The notes under the pieces were generated by a model. The model saw nothing but the letters and a program-made list of their open reading frames with translations. It searched no databases and was not told the DNA's origin. Made by a program: the position numbers and the translations under genes. This document shows positions 24,388-33,256 of a stretch of 64,000 nt of DNA, in pieces (position 1 is the stretch's first letter; the number at the start of each line of letters is the position of its first letter). Location: positions 1-64,000 of the forward strand of contig CAMLKG010000016.1 in assembly GCA_946480695.1 (NCBI GenBank), read 5' to 3'. The DNA comes from an uncultured Cellvibrio sp. Lineage in GTDB: Bacteria; Pseudomonadota; Gammaproteobacteria; Pseudomonadales; Cellvibrionaceae.

Positions 24388-26601
24388 TTAATTATTAAGG
24401 AATAATTCTTTAAACCTTTCTTCCTTTAGAATTGACAAGTCAGGATCTGACAACAACAATTTATCGGAATATTCAGTTTTAAGCAAACATGCAACATATT
24501 TTTTTATTTTCTCTTCGTTTGATTCCAAAATAGCAATTCTTAAGTGTGTATAACAAGATTCCGCACTTTCACGATCTATCTCATCAGCTAATGACATAAT
24601 CTTATTAGCTTCATCCAATTGCCCTAAATATGCTAACGCCCTAGCGCTATATTGATACGGTTTCGCTATATTTTTATTTTTATTAATCGCCTCCTCAGCA
24701 AATTTTATCGCACTGCTAAAATAGTTCAATGCCATATGTTTTTTTTCTGGAATAAATTTATAAGTATCGGCAATATTTGCCATTAATTGATAACTAGTTG
24801 GCTGAAGTCTAAGCGCTTTTTCATAAAATTCTGCTGCTCTTTTAAAATTTCCTGCCGAATAGTACATGTTGCCTGTATTTATAAAAATAGAATTTCCTGG
24901 CTCCAATTCGGCAGCATGTTCGAATATGCTGGCAGCTTTTTTAAAATCAAGTTTGTAATAATAACTAACAGCTAAGTTATTTAACGCCGATACATTTCCA
25001 GGTGTAAGCTCCAATACACTTTCATAATTTTTTATTGCTTCATCATGACGACCACGATTTGTAAGGAAATGAGCATAGCCGAAATATGCCTTCCAGTTTT
25101 TGGAAGAACGTAAGATAGTATCTTGATAAATTTTTTCTGCTCGTTTCTCATCACCTTTTAAGCTATATGCCCAAGCTAACGCTACGGAATTAGCAACGTC
25201 ATATGAATCGATCGAATAACCCTTTTCCAGATACCGAATTGCTAAATCATACCGCCCAGTATCATTATAAATAGAGCCAATAGCTTTATATGTCTTGGAC
25301 GAATTTTCATCCTGAGAAAGTGCTTTTAAACAAAATTTCTCAGCAATATTTAACCAATTAACATTTTCCGTAATTTCATATTTCTTCCAATAAGCTTTGC
25401 ATAGCCCTGTATTAGCTAAAGCAAAGTTGGGATCATGTATTAATGCTGTATTGAATTGCTTTATTGCCTCATCAGCGTTTTCATGCATGGCAGGACGGTC
25501 TACGAACTCCAACCCCTTCAAATAAAAATCATAAGCCGTAATATCATTCGTCAACCTTAACGGTGCGGGCCTGAAGTTTTGCAATTTAAATTCATCAGCA
25601 AGATAACGTGCTATTTCCCCCACCAGGCGATCCTGCAAAATAAAAATATCCTGGTAGGTTCCATCCAGCTTGCCGCCAATGATTTGCACATTGTCTTTAC
25701 GGCGGAATAATCGGTAAGCGATACGTAAATTATCACCGAGTTTTTGGACGCTGCCCTCCAGGCGTATAGGCGCGCGAATCCCCTCTTTCGCATCGACGAT
25801 ATATACATCGCGCATATCGGCAAGTTGTGAACGCACAGCTTCGGTGATTCCGGCAGAGAAATAATCTGCATCACCTTTTTCATTCATCAAATTTTTGAAA
25901 TCCGCAATTTCAACGTAGTTGGCCGCATAACCGGGAACCAACCACCGAGGTATAAAGTAGATGCCGGCCGCGATTAACGCCAATACCGCGGCAGTAATCG
26001 GGTAGCGGTAGGCGACAATTTTTCTATTTAAGCCGCGCAAAAAATAATGCACGTGATCGCGCCAGCCAATGCCCGCGGGTTTAATTAAATACACACGTAC
26101 CTTTTGCTGGATATTTTTCAGGGTTTGCGCGCCCAGGCGTTTGGCAGGTGATGAGAGGGTTAAGCGAATTTCATCGTATACCGCCTGGGAGATACATATG
26201 CCATCGGAAACAGCGAGCGGCTCCAGGCGTGCGGCAATGTTGACACTATCACCAAACACACCGCCGTCGCGCAACATCACTTCACCTTTATGCAAACCGA
26301 TGCGTGTTTGCAAGCGTGGAAGTTTTTTATCGCGCGCTTCATTAAATCCGAGCAAGTGCTGCTGGATGGCTATAGCCGCCGCGACAGCAGAGGTTGCGGT
26401 ATTGAAACGCGCAAAAATTGCGTCACCGACAAATTCCACTAATTTCCCGCCCTGGTCTTCAATATGCGATAACAGGATACTGCGGTAATCGCCCAGCATA
26501 TCAACGGCCAGCGACTCGTTGCGCCCCATCAGGCGCGAGTAACCGACAATATCGGTGAACATTAATGTTTGTTCACAATGCTGAAAGGAATTAGCGACCA
26601 T
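24388..26601 (-). CDS. Membrane adenylate/guanylate cyclase with TolB-like and TPR regions
   Basis: The 737-residue protein begins with a class III nucleotide cyclase domain (residues 1-175): FTDIVGY with metal-binding Asp17, VGDAIFARF with Asp60, and FGDSVNIAARLE carrying the Asn121/Arg125 pair. These intact residues suggest an active cAMP or cGMP synthase; substrate specificity is uncertain. A transmembrane helix follows at about 198-221, then a TolB-like/FlgO-type region (about 222-345), then TPR repeats (about 350-725), probably outside the cytoplasm. This resembles known CHD-TM-TPR cyclases. The gene is visibly mosaic: the 5' part (catalytic to TolB-like) has the window's normal composition, while the TPR part is AT-rich, with the change near 25560. 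The three paralog genes follow at once. Confidence 0.88.
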   Translation of the reverse strand: MVANSFQHCEQTLMFTDIVGYSRLMGRNESLAVDMLGDYRSILLSHIEDQGGKLVEFVGDAIFARFNTATSAVAAAIAIQQHLLGFNEARDKKLPRLQTRIGLHKGEVMLRDGGVFGDSVNIAARLEPLAVSDGICISQAVYDEIRLTLSSPAKRLGAQTLKNIQQKVRVYLIKPAGIGWRDHVHYFLRGLNRKIVAYRYPITAAVLALIAAGIYFIPRWLVPGYAANYVEIADFKNLMNEKGDADYFSAGITEAVRSQLADMRDVYIVDAKEGIRAPIRLEGSVQKLGDNLRIAYRLFRRKDNVQIIGGKLDGTYQDIFILQDRLVGEIARYLADEFKLQNFRPAPLRLTNDITAYDFYLKGLEFVDRPAMHENADEAIKQFNTALIHDPNFALANTGLCKAYWKKYEITENVNWLNIAEKFCLKALSQDENSSKTYKAIGSIYNDTGRYDLAIRYLEKGYSIDSYDVANSVALAWAYSLKGDEKRAEKIYQDTILRSSKNWKAYFGYAHFLTNRGRHDEAIKNYESVLELTPGNVSALNNLAVSYYYKLDFKKAASIFEHAAELEPGNSIFINTGNMYYSAGNFKRAAEFYEKALRLQPTSYQLMANIADTYKFIPEKKHMALNYFSSAIKFAEEAINKNKNIAKPYQYSARALAYLGQLDEANKIMSLADEIDRESAESCYTHLRIAILESNEEKIKKYVACLLKTEYSDKLLLSDPDLSILKEERFKELFLNN

Positions 26602-26811
26602 GGTGCAGTCGGCTCTCCGTGCGATAGCGTTGAATGGTTAGGATAAATTATGATCCTTGCCGTGCGAATCCGGGCAAAGCGAGGCGGGGATTATTGTGTG
26701 TTTTGATGACAATAACAACTAATCAACCATGAAGGCCCCGTAACGTGAGCCAATCCACAAGTTTTTGAAGACTTTGGCGCCAAAATTAACACCGTAATCC
26801 AGGCAGCGGTT

Positions 26812-27492
26812 ATGATTGAACTCGCCAATCAACCCATTCCAAGAAGCATTGCCATGTTAGAGAGCGTCAGCCTGTTTGCCGATGTACCGCCCCATTACCT
26901 CGCAGAACTGGAAAAACTCAGTGTGCTGCGCAAATACACCAAAAATACGGTGTTGGTGACTGAAGGTGATGAATCTACCCATATGTATGTTATCCGGAAG
27001 GGCACTGTATGTTGCTACCTGAATAATGAAGACGGCCGCCAGGTAAACCTTAATTACATGCACGAAGGTGAATATTTTGGCGAACTGTCATTGATTGATG
27101 GCAAACCGCGCTCGGCATCTGTTATGACCATTTCAGACTGCGAAATTATTTTGGTATCGCGCGCCAGTGTGCAGAGTTTGATTGAAAAACATCCTGATTT
27201 CGCAATGCTTTTACTTACCGAGGTAACACGCCGTGTCCGCGAACTCACGGACAGCGTTAAAGATATGGCGTTACTGGATGTATATGGCCGCGTCAGTGCG
27301 GCATTGGAAAAACTTTGCGATGAAAATAAACGTATTCATAACCCCAAGGTTACGCATCAGGATATTGCGAATATGGTGGGTTCATCACGTGAAATGGTAA
27401 GCCGGATCATGAAGCAATTGTTAATTGGGGAATATATTGAACAATGCTCAGGTTACATTGAAATTAAAAAGCCACTACCCCGCTATTGGTAA
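26812..27492 (+). CDS. Crp/Fnr-family transcriptional regulator
   Basis: A 226-residue regulator with the cyclic-nucleotide-binding fold at about 15-130 (LFADVPPHYLAELEKL ... GDESTHMYVIRKGTVCCYLNNEDGRQVNLNYMHEGEYFGELSLIDGKPRSASV) and a C-terminal winged helix with HQDIANMVGSSREMVSRIMKQLL as the recognition region. The FGELSLIDGKPRSAS phrase contains the residues that bind cyclic nucleotide in true Crp proteins, so cAMP binding is plausible. No Fnr-type Cys cluster is seen. It diverges from the cyclase gene across 210 bases, so the cyclase may make its ligand; this is inference from proximity. ATG 26812 is used, and ATG 26854 is an alternative start. Confidence 0.9.
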   Translation: MIELANQPIPRSIAMLESVSLFADVPPHYLAELEKLSVLRKYTKNTVLVTEGDESTHMYVIRKGTVCCYLNNEDGRQVNLNYMHEGEYFGELSLIDGKPRSASVMTISDCEIILVSRASVQSLIEKHPDFAMLLLTEVTRRVRELTDSVKDMALLDVYGRVSAALEKLCDENKRIHNPKVTHQDIANMVGSSREMVSRIMKQLLIGEYIEQCSGYIEIKKPLPRYW

Positions 27493-27510
27493 TCCTCGAC
27501 AGGGATCAAT

Positions 27511-27840
27511 ATGAAAAAGTTGACGCGGTTTCAGCATACCAGAGTCACTTTGTTCCTCTTGATTGTGATTGCCAGCCTGATCGGCAACGGCGCGGGATAT
27601 TGGTTATTTAAGCAAGAAAATAATTTACCGGAAAACTTTGCGGAAGAAGCGCTGGCAAAACTGGATAAACTCGAAAAAATGCAACGCGACCTGGAATATC
27701 GCAACGCGCGATTTGAACAAGCCAACAAGGAAAATCGACAATTGCACCAAGCATTGGAATTCCATCAACAGCTAATGGATAAAAGCAGTGCCCCCAGCGC
27801 TAAACTTAACTTGCAAGGTCAAAACCTATCCCCCAAATAA
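27511..27840 (+). CDS. Small inner-membrane coiled-coil protein
   Basis: The 109-residue product has an N-terminal transmembrane helix (about residues 14-33) and a coiled-coil periplasmic stretch (EEALAKLDKLEKMQRDLEYRNARFEQANKENRQLHQALEFHQQL). Bitopic small coiled-coil proteins of this type often belong to cell-division or secretion assemblies, but I do not recognise the family. It starts 18 bases after the Crp-like regulator stop, so they are probably cotranscribed. Its last 15 bases overlap the 3' end of trxC on the other strand. Confidence 0.6.
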   Translation: MKKLTRFQHTRVTLFLLIVIASLIGNGAGYWLFKQENNLPENFAEEALAKLDKLEKMQRDLEYRNARFEQANKENRQLHQALEFHQQLMDKSSAPSAKLNLQGQNLSPK

Positions 27841-28269
27841 ACCGGACCCATGCAACCAGCGCATCAATTCCGGCATTGGCAAGGCACCGGAAACGCGCTG
27901 CACTTCCCTTCCCCCTTTAAATAAAACCAAAGTAGGGATGCTGCGGATTCCCCAGGTTTGCGCGATGCCGGGTGCGGCCTCCGTATCAAGCTTGGCAAAA
28001 CGGATGTAAGGCTCCATCCGTGCCGCCGCTTCCTCAAATACCGGCGCAAAGCCCTGGCACGGACCACACCAAGATGCCCAGCAATCCACCAATACCGGAA
28101 TATCGTTTTTCTCCAATGTGTTAGCAACATTGTCCGACGTTAACTCCATAGGTTTGCCGACAAACAATGCCTGCTTGCATTTGCCGCAGTTCGGCTTGTC
28201 GTTTAAGCGCTCCGAAGGCAAACGGTTAATGGCAAAACAATGGGGACAATTAAGCTGGATGTTGTTCAT
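27826..28269 (-). CDS. trxC: Thioredoxin 2
   Basis: The 147-residue protein has the N-terminal zinc ribbon that distinguishes thioredoxin 2 (Cys8/Cys11 in CPHC and Cys28/Cys31 in CGKC), followed by a thioredoxin fold with active-site motif WCGPC at residues 67-71 and the conserved cis-Pro segment RSIPTLVLFKGG. It reduces protein disulfides and is linked to oxidative stress. Its 3' end overlaps the small coiled-coil gene by 15 bases. It lies downstream of the RND efflux operon with a terminator-like hairpin between them. Confidence 0.96.
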   Translation of the reverse strand: MNNIQLNCPHCFAINRLPSERLNDKPNCGKCKQALFVGKPMELTSDNVANTLEKNDIPVLVDCWASWCGPCQGFAPVFEEAAARMEPYIRFAKLDTEAAPGIAQTWGIRSIPTLVLFKGGREVQRVSGALPMPELMRWLHGSGLFGG

Positions 28270-28334
28270 AACAATTCCAAGAAGATGTTGATAAAAATAA
28301 GATGGACGCAGCTTATCAAAAGTTCACGCAAGAT

Positions 28335-28387
28335 GAAAAAAAGCCCGCCTATGCACAGCCCAGGGGGGTAGGAGCGGCACAGCGGGC
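28335..28387 (-). terminator. Possible terminator of RND efflux operon
   Basis: On the minus strand GCCCGC (28387-28382) pairs with GCGGGC (28348-28343), followed by a run of seven T. The loop is long (33 bases) but could fold internally. It stands between the outer-membrane channel gene and trxC. Confidence 0.5.
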
Positions 28388-28432
28388 AAAAAGCAATCCT
28401 ATATATGCCTGGACGATCAAACTAAACCATCA

Positions 28433-29893
28433 TCAGGGATTTGCCGCAAGCTTGTTTTGTTGCAATTCCCAACCACCACCCAAGGCTTTATAAACGGCAA
28501 CCAGATTTAATAATATTTGCATATCACTTTGCGCGAGTTGCGCGCTTACCTCCAGTTGTGAGCGTTCGGCATCCAACACGGAGAGGAAATCGCTGCTACC
28601 CACTTCAAATTTTTTACGCGCAAAAAATGCGGCTTGATTACTCGCTGCCAATGCACGCTGCAACCCCGCGCGGCGTTCTTCTTCGCGAGAAAAATTTTGC
28701 AGGGCGTTATCTGTTTCTTCCAATGCCACCAACACACGTTGCTCGAATTCCGCGATGCGTTGGCGTGTACGCGCATCCGCCGCATTTATTTGCGCATCTA
28801 CCCTTGCCAGGTTAAAGGCCGCCCAATGAATTCGCGGTGAAAAGAAAAAAGTTTCAGTTTCCCCGTTGCCGAGTCGATCCCAATCGGTGGAGAGATAACC
28901 CAAGCCGCCGGTAAAACTGATACCCGGGTACAAGTCCGCCACGCGAATATTGTATTCGGCAACTGAACCTGCCAAGGCTTTCTCCGCGCGGCGGATGTCC
29001 GGGCGGCGTTTTAGCAAATCCGCCGGACTTCCCACAGCAAAGGATGCCGGAATTTCCGGTAAGGATCCTACTTTTGCCAAGGAAGTTTTTAATTGTTCCC
29101 CGGGCTTACCGGTTAATACGCCGATGCGATTGATCGCGCTATTAATTTGCGCGTGCAACACCGGGATGGTTGCGCGCGTCAATTCCAGTTGAGCTTCTGC
29201 GCGCGCAACATCCAATTTATCGCCGCGCCCCACTTCTTCAAAACGCTGCGTCAATTGTAAAGACTCCTGCTGGTTCTTTGCGTTACGTTCAGCAACATCC
29301 AATAAATATTGATTTCCGCGCAAGCTAATGTAAGCGCTCGCCACTTCGGCGGCAACAATGATTTGCACAGATTGCAAATCCGCTTCACGCGCCGCAACCT
29401 GCGCTTCGGATAATTTCACGCCATTGCGTACGCGGCCAAAAATATCCAGTTCCCAACTTGCATCGAAGCCTGCCTGAAAAGTTTCGTTGATGCGTGGAGC
29501 TGCGTTATTTGCAACATCCTCACTCTGCTTTTGGCGGGTACCACTCGCACTGGCTTCTATCGTCGGATACCGGTCCAGCTTGCTATTGCGCAAATACGCG
29601 CGCGATTCCTCCAGCGATGCCTGCGCAATACGAATGCTATGGTTGTGCTCCAGCGAATCACTCATTAATTGATTTAATTGCGTGTCCTGCAATTGTGCCC
29701 ACCAGTCGGCAACCGGTTGCTGGATAGTTGCTGCCTGGGGAACTTTGAATGCGGCCGGTATCGCCGGCAGTTGCGCAAGTTGCTGCGCATTATCCACCGA
29801 TTTAAATCCGCTGCATGCACTGGCCATTAATGGCAATAAAGCAATACCAAAAGTTTTTGCCAGCCCCCTGCGGATAGAAAGTCTTTTATTCAT
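28433..29893 (-). CDS. RND efflux outer-membrane channel lipoprotein (OprM/NodT type)
   Basis: A 486-residue outer-membrane factor with a lipobox (ASAC) ending the signal peptide, and the paired TolC-like helical repeats: ESRAYLRNSKLDRYPTIEASASGTRQKQ and YNIRVADLYPGISFTGGLGYLS are the diagnostic segments of the NodT/OprM family. It forms the trimeric outer-membrane exit duct of a tripartite pump. Its ATG overlaps the stop of the RND transporter gene (29890-29893), so the two are coupled. The periplasmic adaptor is at 33257. Together these give a complete MFP-RND-OMF operon. Substrates are unknown; other organisms use such pumps for drugs, solvents or toxic plant compounds. Confidence 0.94.
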   Translation of the reverse strand: MNKRLSIRRGLAKTFGIALLPLMASACSGFKSVDNAQQLAQLPAIPAAFKVPQAATIQQPVADWWAQLQDTQLNQLMSDSLEHNHSIRIAQASLEESRAYLRNSKLDRYPTIEASASGTRQKQSEDVANNAAPRINETFQAGFDASWELDIFGRVRNGVKLSEAQVAAREADLQSVQIIVAAEVASAYISLRGNQYLLDVAERNAKNQQESLQLTQRFEEVGRGDKLDVARAEAQLELTRATIPVLHAQINSAINRIGVLTGKPGEQLKTSLAKVGSLPEIPASFAVGSPADLLKRRPDIRRAEKALAGSVAEYNIRVADLYPGISFTGGLGYLSTDWDRLGNGETETFFFSPRIHWAAFNLARVDAQINAADARTRQRIAEFEQRVLVALEETDNALQNFSREEERRAGLQRALAASNQAAFFARKKFEVGSSDFLSVLDAERSQLEVSAQLAQSDMQILLNLVAVYKALGGGWELQQNKLAANP

Positions 29894-32800
29894 ACTTTCA
29901 CCTCGTGCTGATTGATTGTCGATTGCCGTGGATAATGGTCACCGGTTCTTTCCTGTCCATCCTCGCCATGCATTAGCTGTTGATGATATTTGCGCTTACC
30001 TTCCAGCTTGCGCAGCAATACGTAAAACATAGGTGTAAAGAACAAACCGAAGAATGTAACACCGAGCATCCCGGAGAATACTGCGATTCCCATGACGCTA
30101 CGCATTTCAGCACCAGCACCGGTTGAGAACACCATGGGAATCACACCCATAATAAACGCGAAGGATGTCATTAATATCGGACGTAACCGCATACGGCTCG
30201 CCGTAATCGCCGCCTGATAGGTTTGCATACCGCGCATTTCCAATTCACGCGCAAATTCCACAATTAAAATGGCGTTTTTACTCGCAAGCCCGGCAAGTAC
30301 AAACAAACTTATCTGGGTGAAAATATTATTATCACCTTTGCTTATCCACACACCAAAGAGCGCAGACAAAATTGAAAGTGGCACAATGGTTACCACTACC
30401 AACGGTAGCGCCAGGCTTTCGTATTGGGCGGCCAATACCAAAAACACCAGCAACAAACATAAAGGCAATATGTAAATGGCGGTATTGCCGGCAAGCACTT
30501 CCTGATAAGTCAAATCAGTCCATTCATACACAATTCCTGCGGGTAATACTTCCGCCAGGATTTCCGCGATTGCATCCTGTGCCTGGCCACTGGAATAACC
30601 CGGGGCCGCATTACCATTAATATCCGCCGCCAAATAACCGTTGTAATGCGCCGCACTTTCCGGACCGTAGCTTTCTTCCATGCGTAACACTGCCCCTAAT
30701 GGCACCATGTCGCCCTGTGCATTGCGCACTTTTAAATTGAGCGCATCTTCCGGTGTGTTGCGATATTGCGCGTCCGCTTGTGCGATCACTTGATAGGTTC
30801 GCCCGAACTGATTGAAGTCATTCACATACAGCGAACCTAAATACACTTGCATGGTGTCAAAGATTTCTTTCACATCCAGCCCTAGCTGTTTTGCCTTGGT
30901 GCGATCCACATCGGCGTATAATTGCGGCACATTGATTTTGTAGTTGGAAAATACACTTGCCAATTCAGGTCGTTGCATCGCTTTTTGCTGCACCTGCGCC
31001 ACCACCTCCGCCAGCTTCTCGTAACCCAAACCAGCGCGATCTTCTATTTGCAACTTAAAGCCACCGGTAGTTCCCAAACCACGCACGGGCGGTGGAGGAA
31101 AAATTGCAATGAACGCTTCTTCGATTCCCGCAAATTTCATTTGGAGCTTATGTGAAATTGCGGCCGCAGAAAGATCATCACTGGTACGCTGGTCAAAATC
31201 TTTTAATGGAAAAAACACAATCCCCGCACTGGAACTATTGGTAAAGCCGTTGATACTCAAGCCGGGAAACTGTACCGCATTTTCCACACCGGCCTCCGCC
31301 AAACCGATTTTACCCATTTCGCGAATTACTTTTTCTGTGCGATCCAGGGTTGCCCCATCGGGTAATTGCGCGAAGGCAATCAGGTATTGTTTATCCTGCG
31401 CCGGCACGAAGCCTTTGGGAATAATATTGAAGCCAACCACAGCGATACCAAGCAAAGCCGCATACACACCGACCGCTGCCATTTTGCGGCCGAGCAGTTT
31501 CCCAACTTGCGTGGAGTAATTACCGGATGCGCGCGCAAAGCTGCGGTTAAACCATGCGAAGAAACGACCAAAGATTTTATCCATCCCAATCGAGAGGCGA
31601 TCCTTGGGCGCATCGTGACTTTTTAGTAACAACGCTGATAATGCCGGACTCAACGTCAGGGAATTAATGGCCGAAATCACGGTGGAGATTGCAATAGTCA
31701 ACGCGAATTGCTTGTAAAACTGGCCAGTTAAACCACTGACAAAGGCGATCGGAACGAACACCGCGATTAACGTTAACGAAATTGCTATGATCGGACCGCT
31801 TACTTCTTGCATGGCTTTGTAGGTTGCCGCAACCGGCGACAATCCTTCTTCGATATTCCGTTCAACGTTTTCCACCACGACAATCGCATCGTCCACTACG
31901 ATACCTATCGCCAACACCAAACCAAATAACGACAGTGTATTAATAGAAAATCCGAAAGCCCACATCAATGCGAAAGTACCGATGATTGAAACCGGAACCG
32001 CAAGCAACGGAATGATGGATGCACGCCAGGTTTGTAAAAACAGAATCACTACCACCACAACCAATGCGAGCGCTTCCAGCAGGGTTTTGATTACCGCTTT
32101 AATAGAACTTTTTACGAAGATAGTCGGATCATAAACAACGTGATAATCCACACCTTCCGGAAAACGTTTCTTTAATTCCGCCATGGTGGAGCGAACAGCA
32201 TCGGATATTTGGATAGCGTTTGCGCCAGGCGATTGGAAAATCGGAATGGCAACCGCAGGTTGGCTATCCAGCATGGAATTCAGTGCAAACTCCGATGCCC
32301 CCATTTCCACACGGGCAACGTCTTTCAGTCGGGTAATCTCACCATTGCTGCCGGCGCGAATAATAATTTCGCCAAATTCCTCGGGGTTATCCAAACGGCC
32401 TTTTGCGTTTACGGGCAATTGCACGTCCACCGGACCGGCAATAGGAGCACCACCGATAATTCCCGCCGCAACCTGCACGTTTTGTTCACGAATCGCATTA
32501 ACCACTTCATTAGCGGTGAGATTTTTCTCCGCAATTTTTTCGGGGTTTAACCAAATTCGCATAGCGTAATCACCCGAACCAAACAAGCGCACCATGCCAA
32601 CACCGGGCACTTTTGCGAGTTCATCCTTGATATTCATTAACGCGTAGTTGCGCAGATAAAGCTCGTCATAACTCTTATCTGGCGAAATTAAATGCACCAC
32701 CATGGTTAAATCTGGCGAACTTTTTACCACGGTCACGCCGCGTTGACGGGTTACATCCGGCAACCTGGGTAACGCTTGAGAAATGCGGTTTTGTACCATT

Positions 32801-33120
32801 TGCTGCGCAAGGTCGGGGTCGGTGCCGATTTTAAATGTTACCGTTAAGGTTAACCGACCATCGGTAGTGGCTTGCGAAAACATGTACAACATATTTTCAG
32901 TACCGGCGAGTTGTTCTTCCAACGGGGTCGCAACCGTTTCTGCAATGACTTTCGGGTTGGCGCCGGGGTAGGATGCATTGACAACCACCGAGGGCGGCGA
33001 CACATCCGGGTATTCCGAAATAGGCAATTGAAACATGGCGATAAAACCGCCGATAAAAATCAGGAGTGAAATCACACCGGCAAAAATGGGGCGATCCACA
33101 AAAAATTTGGAGATATTCAT
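29890..33120 (-). CDS. RND multidrug efflux transporter, HAE1 family (AcrB/MexB type)
   Basis: The 1076-residue protein has the twelve-helix RND layout: N-terminal helix with MNISKFFVDRPIFAGVISLLIFIGG and FQLPISEYPDVSPPSVVVNASYPGANP, the proton-relay helix with GIVVDDAIVVVENVER (the Asp pair), and the FVLAGLASKNAILIVEFA segment in the C-half. It is the proton-driven inner-membrane pump of the MFP-RND-OMF complex. The C-terminal tail is charged and about 30 residues longer than the last helix. It is downstream of the adaptor gene across 136 bases containing two strong hairpins, and overlaps the channel gene by four bases. Confidence 0.97.
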   Translation of the reverse strand: MNISKFFVDRPIFAGVISLLIFIGGFIAMFQLPISEYPDVSPPSVVVNASYPGANPKVIAETVATPLEEQLAGTENMLYMFSQATTDGRLTLTVTFKIGTDPDLAQQMVQNRISQALPRLPDVTRQRGVTVVKSSPDLTMVVHLISPDKSYDELYLRNYALMNIKDELAKVPGVGMVRLFGSGDYAMRIWLNPEKIAEKNLTANEVVNAIREQNVQVAAGIIGGAPIAGPVDVQLPVNAKGRLDNPEEFGEIIIRAGSNGEITRLKDVARVEMGASEFALNSMLDSQPAVAIPIFQSPGANAIQISDAVRSTMAELKKRFPEGVDYHVVYDPTIFVKSSIKAVIKTLLEALALVVVVVILFLQTWRASIIPLLAVPVSIIGTFALMWAFGFSINTLSLFGLVLAIGIVVDDAIVVVENVERNIEEGLSPVAATYKAMQEVSGPIIAISLTLIAVFVPIAFVSGLTGQFYKQFALTIAISTVISAINSLTLSPALSALLLKSHDAPKDRLSIGMDKIFGRFFAWFNRSFARASGNYSTQVGKLLGRKMAAVGVYAALLGIAVVGFNIIPKGFVPAQDKQYLIAFAQLPDGATLDRTEKVIREMGKIGLAEAGVENAVQFPGLSINGFTNSSSAGIVFFPLKDFDQRTSDDLSAAAISHKLQMKFAGIEEAFIAIFPPPPVRGLGTTGGFKLQIEDRAGLGYEKLAEVVAQVQQKAMQRPELASVFSNYKINVPQLYADVDRTKAKQLGLDVKEIFDTMQVYLGSLYVNDFNQFGRTYQVIAQADAQYRNTPEDALNLKVRNAQGDMVPLGAVLRMEESYGPESAAHYNGYLAADINGNAAPGYSSGQAQDAIAEILAEVLPAGIVYEWTDLTYQEVLAGNTAIYILPLCLLLVFLVLAAQYESLALPLVVVTIVPLSILSALFGVWISKGDNNIFTQISLFVLAGLASKNAILIVEFARELEMRGMQTYQAAITASRMRLRPILMTSFAFIMGVIPMVFSTGAGAEMRSVMGIAVFSGMLGVTFFGLFFTPMFYVLLRKLEGKRKYHQQLMHGEDGQERTGDHYPRQSTINQHEVKV

Positions 33121-33143
33121 AAGGGTACCTGCCAGCTTTTATG

Positions 33144-33212
33144 GCCGCGAGGTCATGACCTCGCGGCGTTAGCGGGATGAGTTTGGAGAGCACCGGTAAA
33201 AATTACCGGTGC
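33144..33212 (-). other. Two tandem hairpins between adaptor and RND genes
   Basis: The first is a perfect 24-bp palindrome at 33144-33167 with arms GCCGCGAGGTCA and TGACCTCGCGGC. The second has 10-bp arms GCACCGGTAA (33190-33199) and TTACCGGTGC (33203-33212). Neither has a U-run in the transcribed sense. They probably shape mRNA stability or processing between the two cistrons; alternatively one is a protein-binding site. Confidence 0.6.
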
Positions 33213-33256
33213 ATCCGGATGCGCTTAAAAGTAAATTACGTCAGATAAGGATCGGG

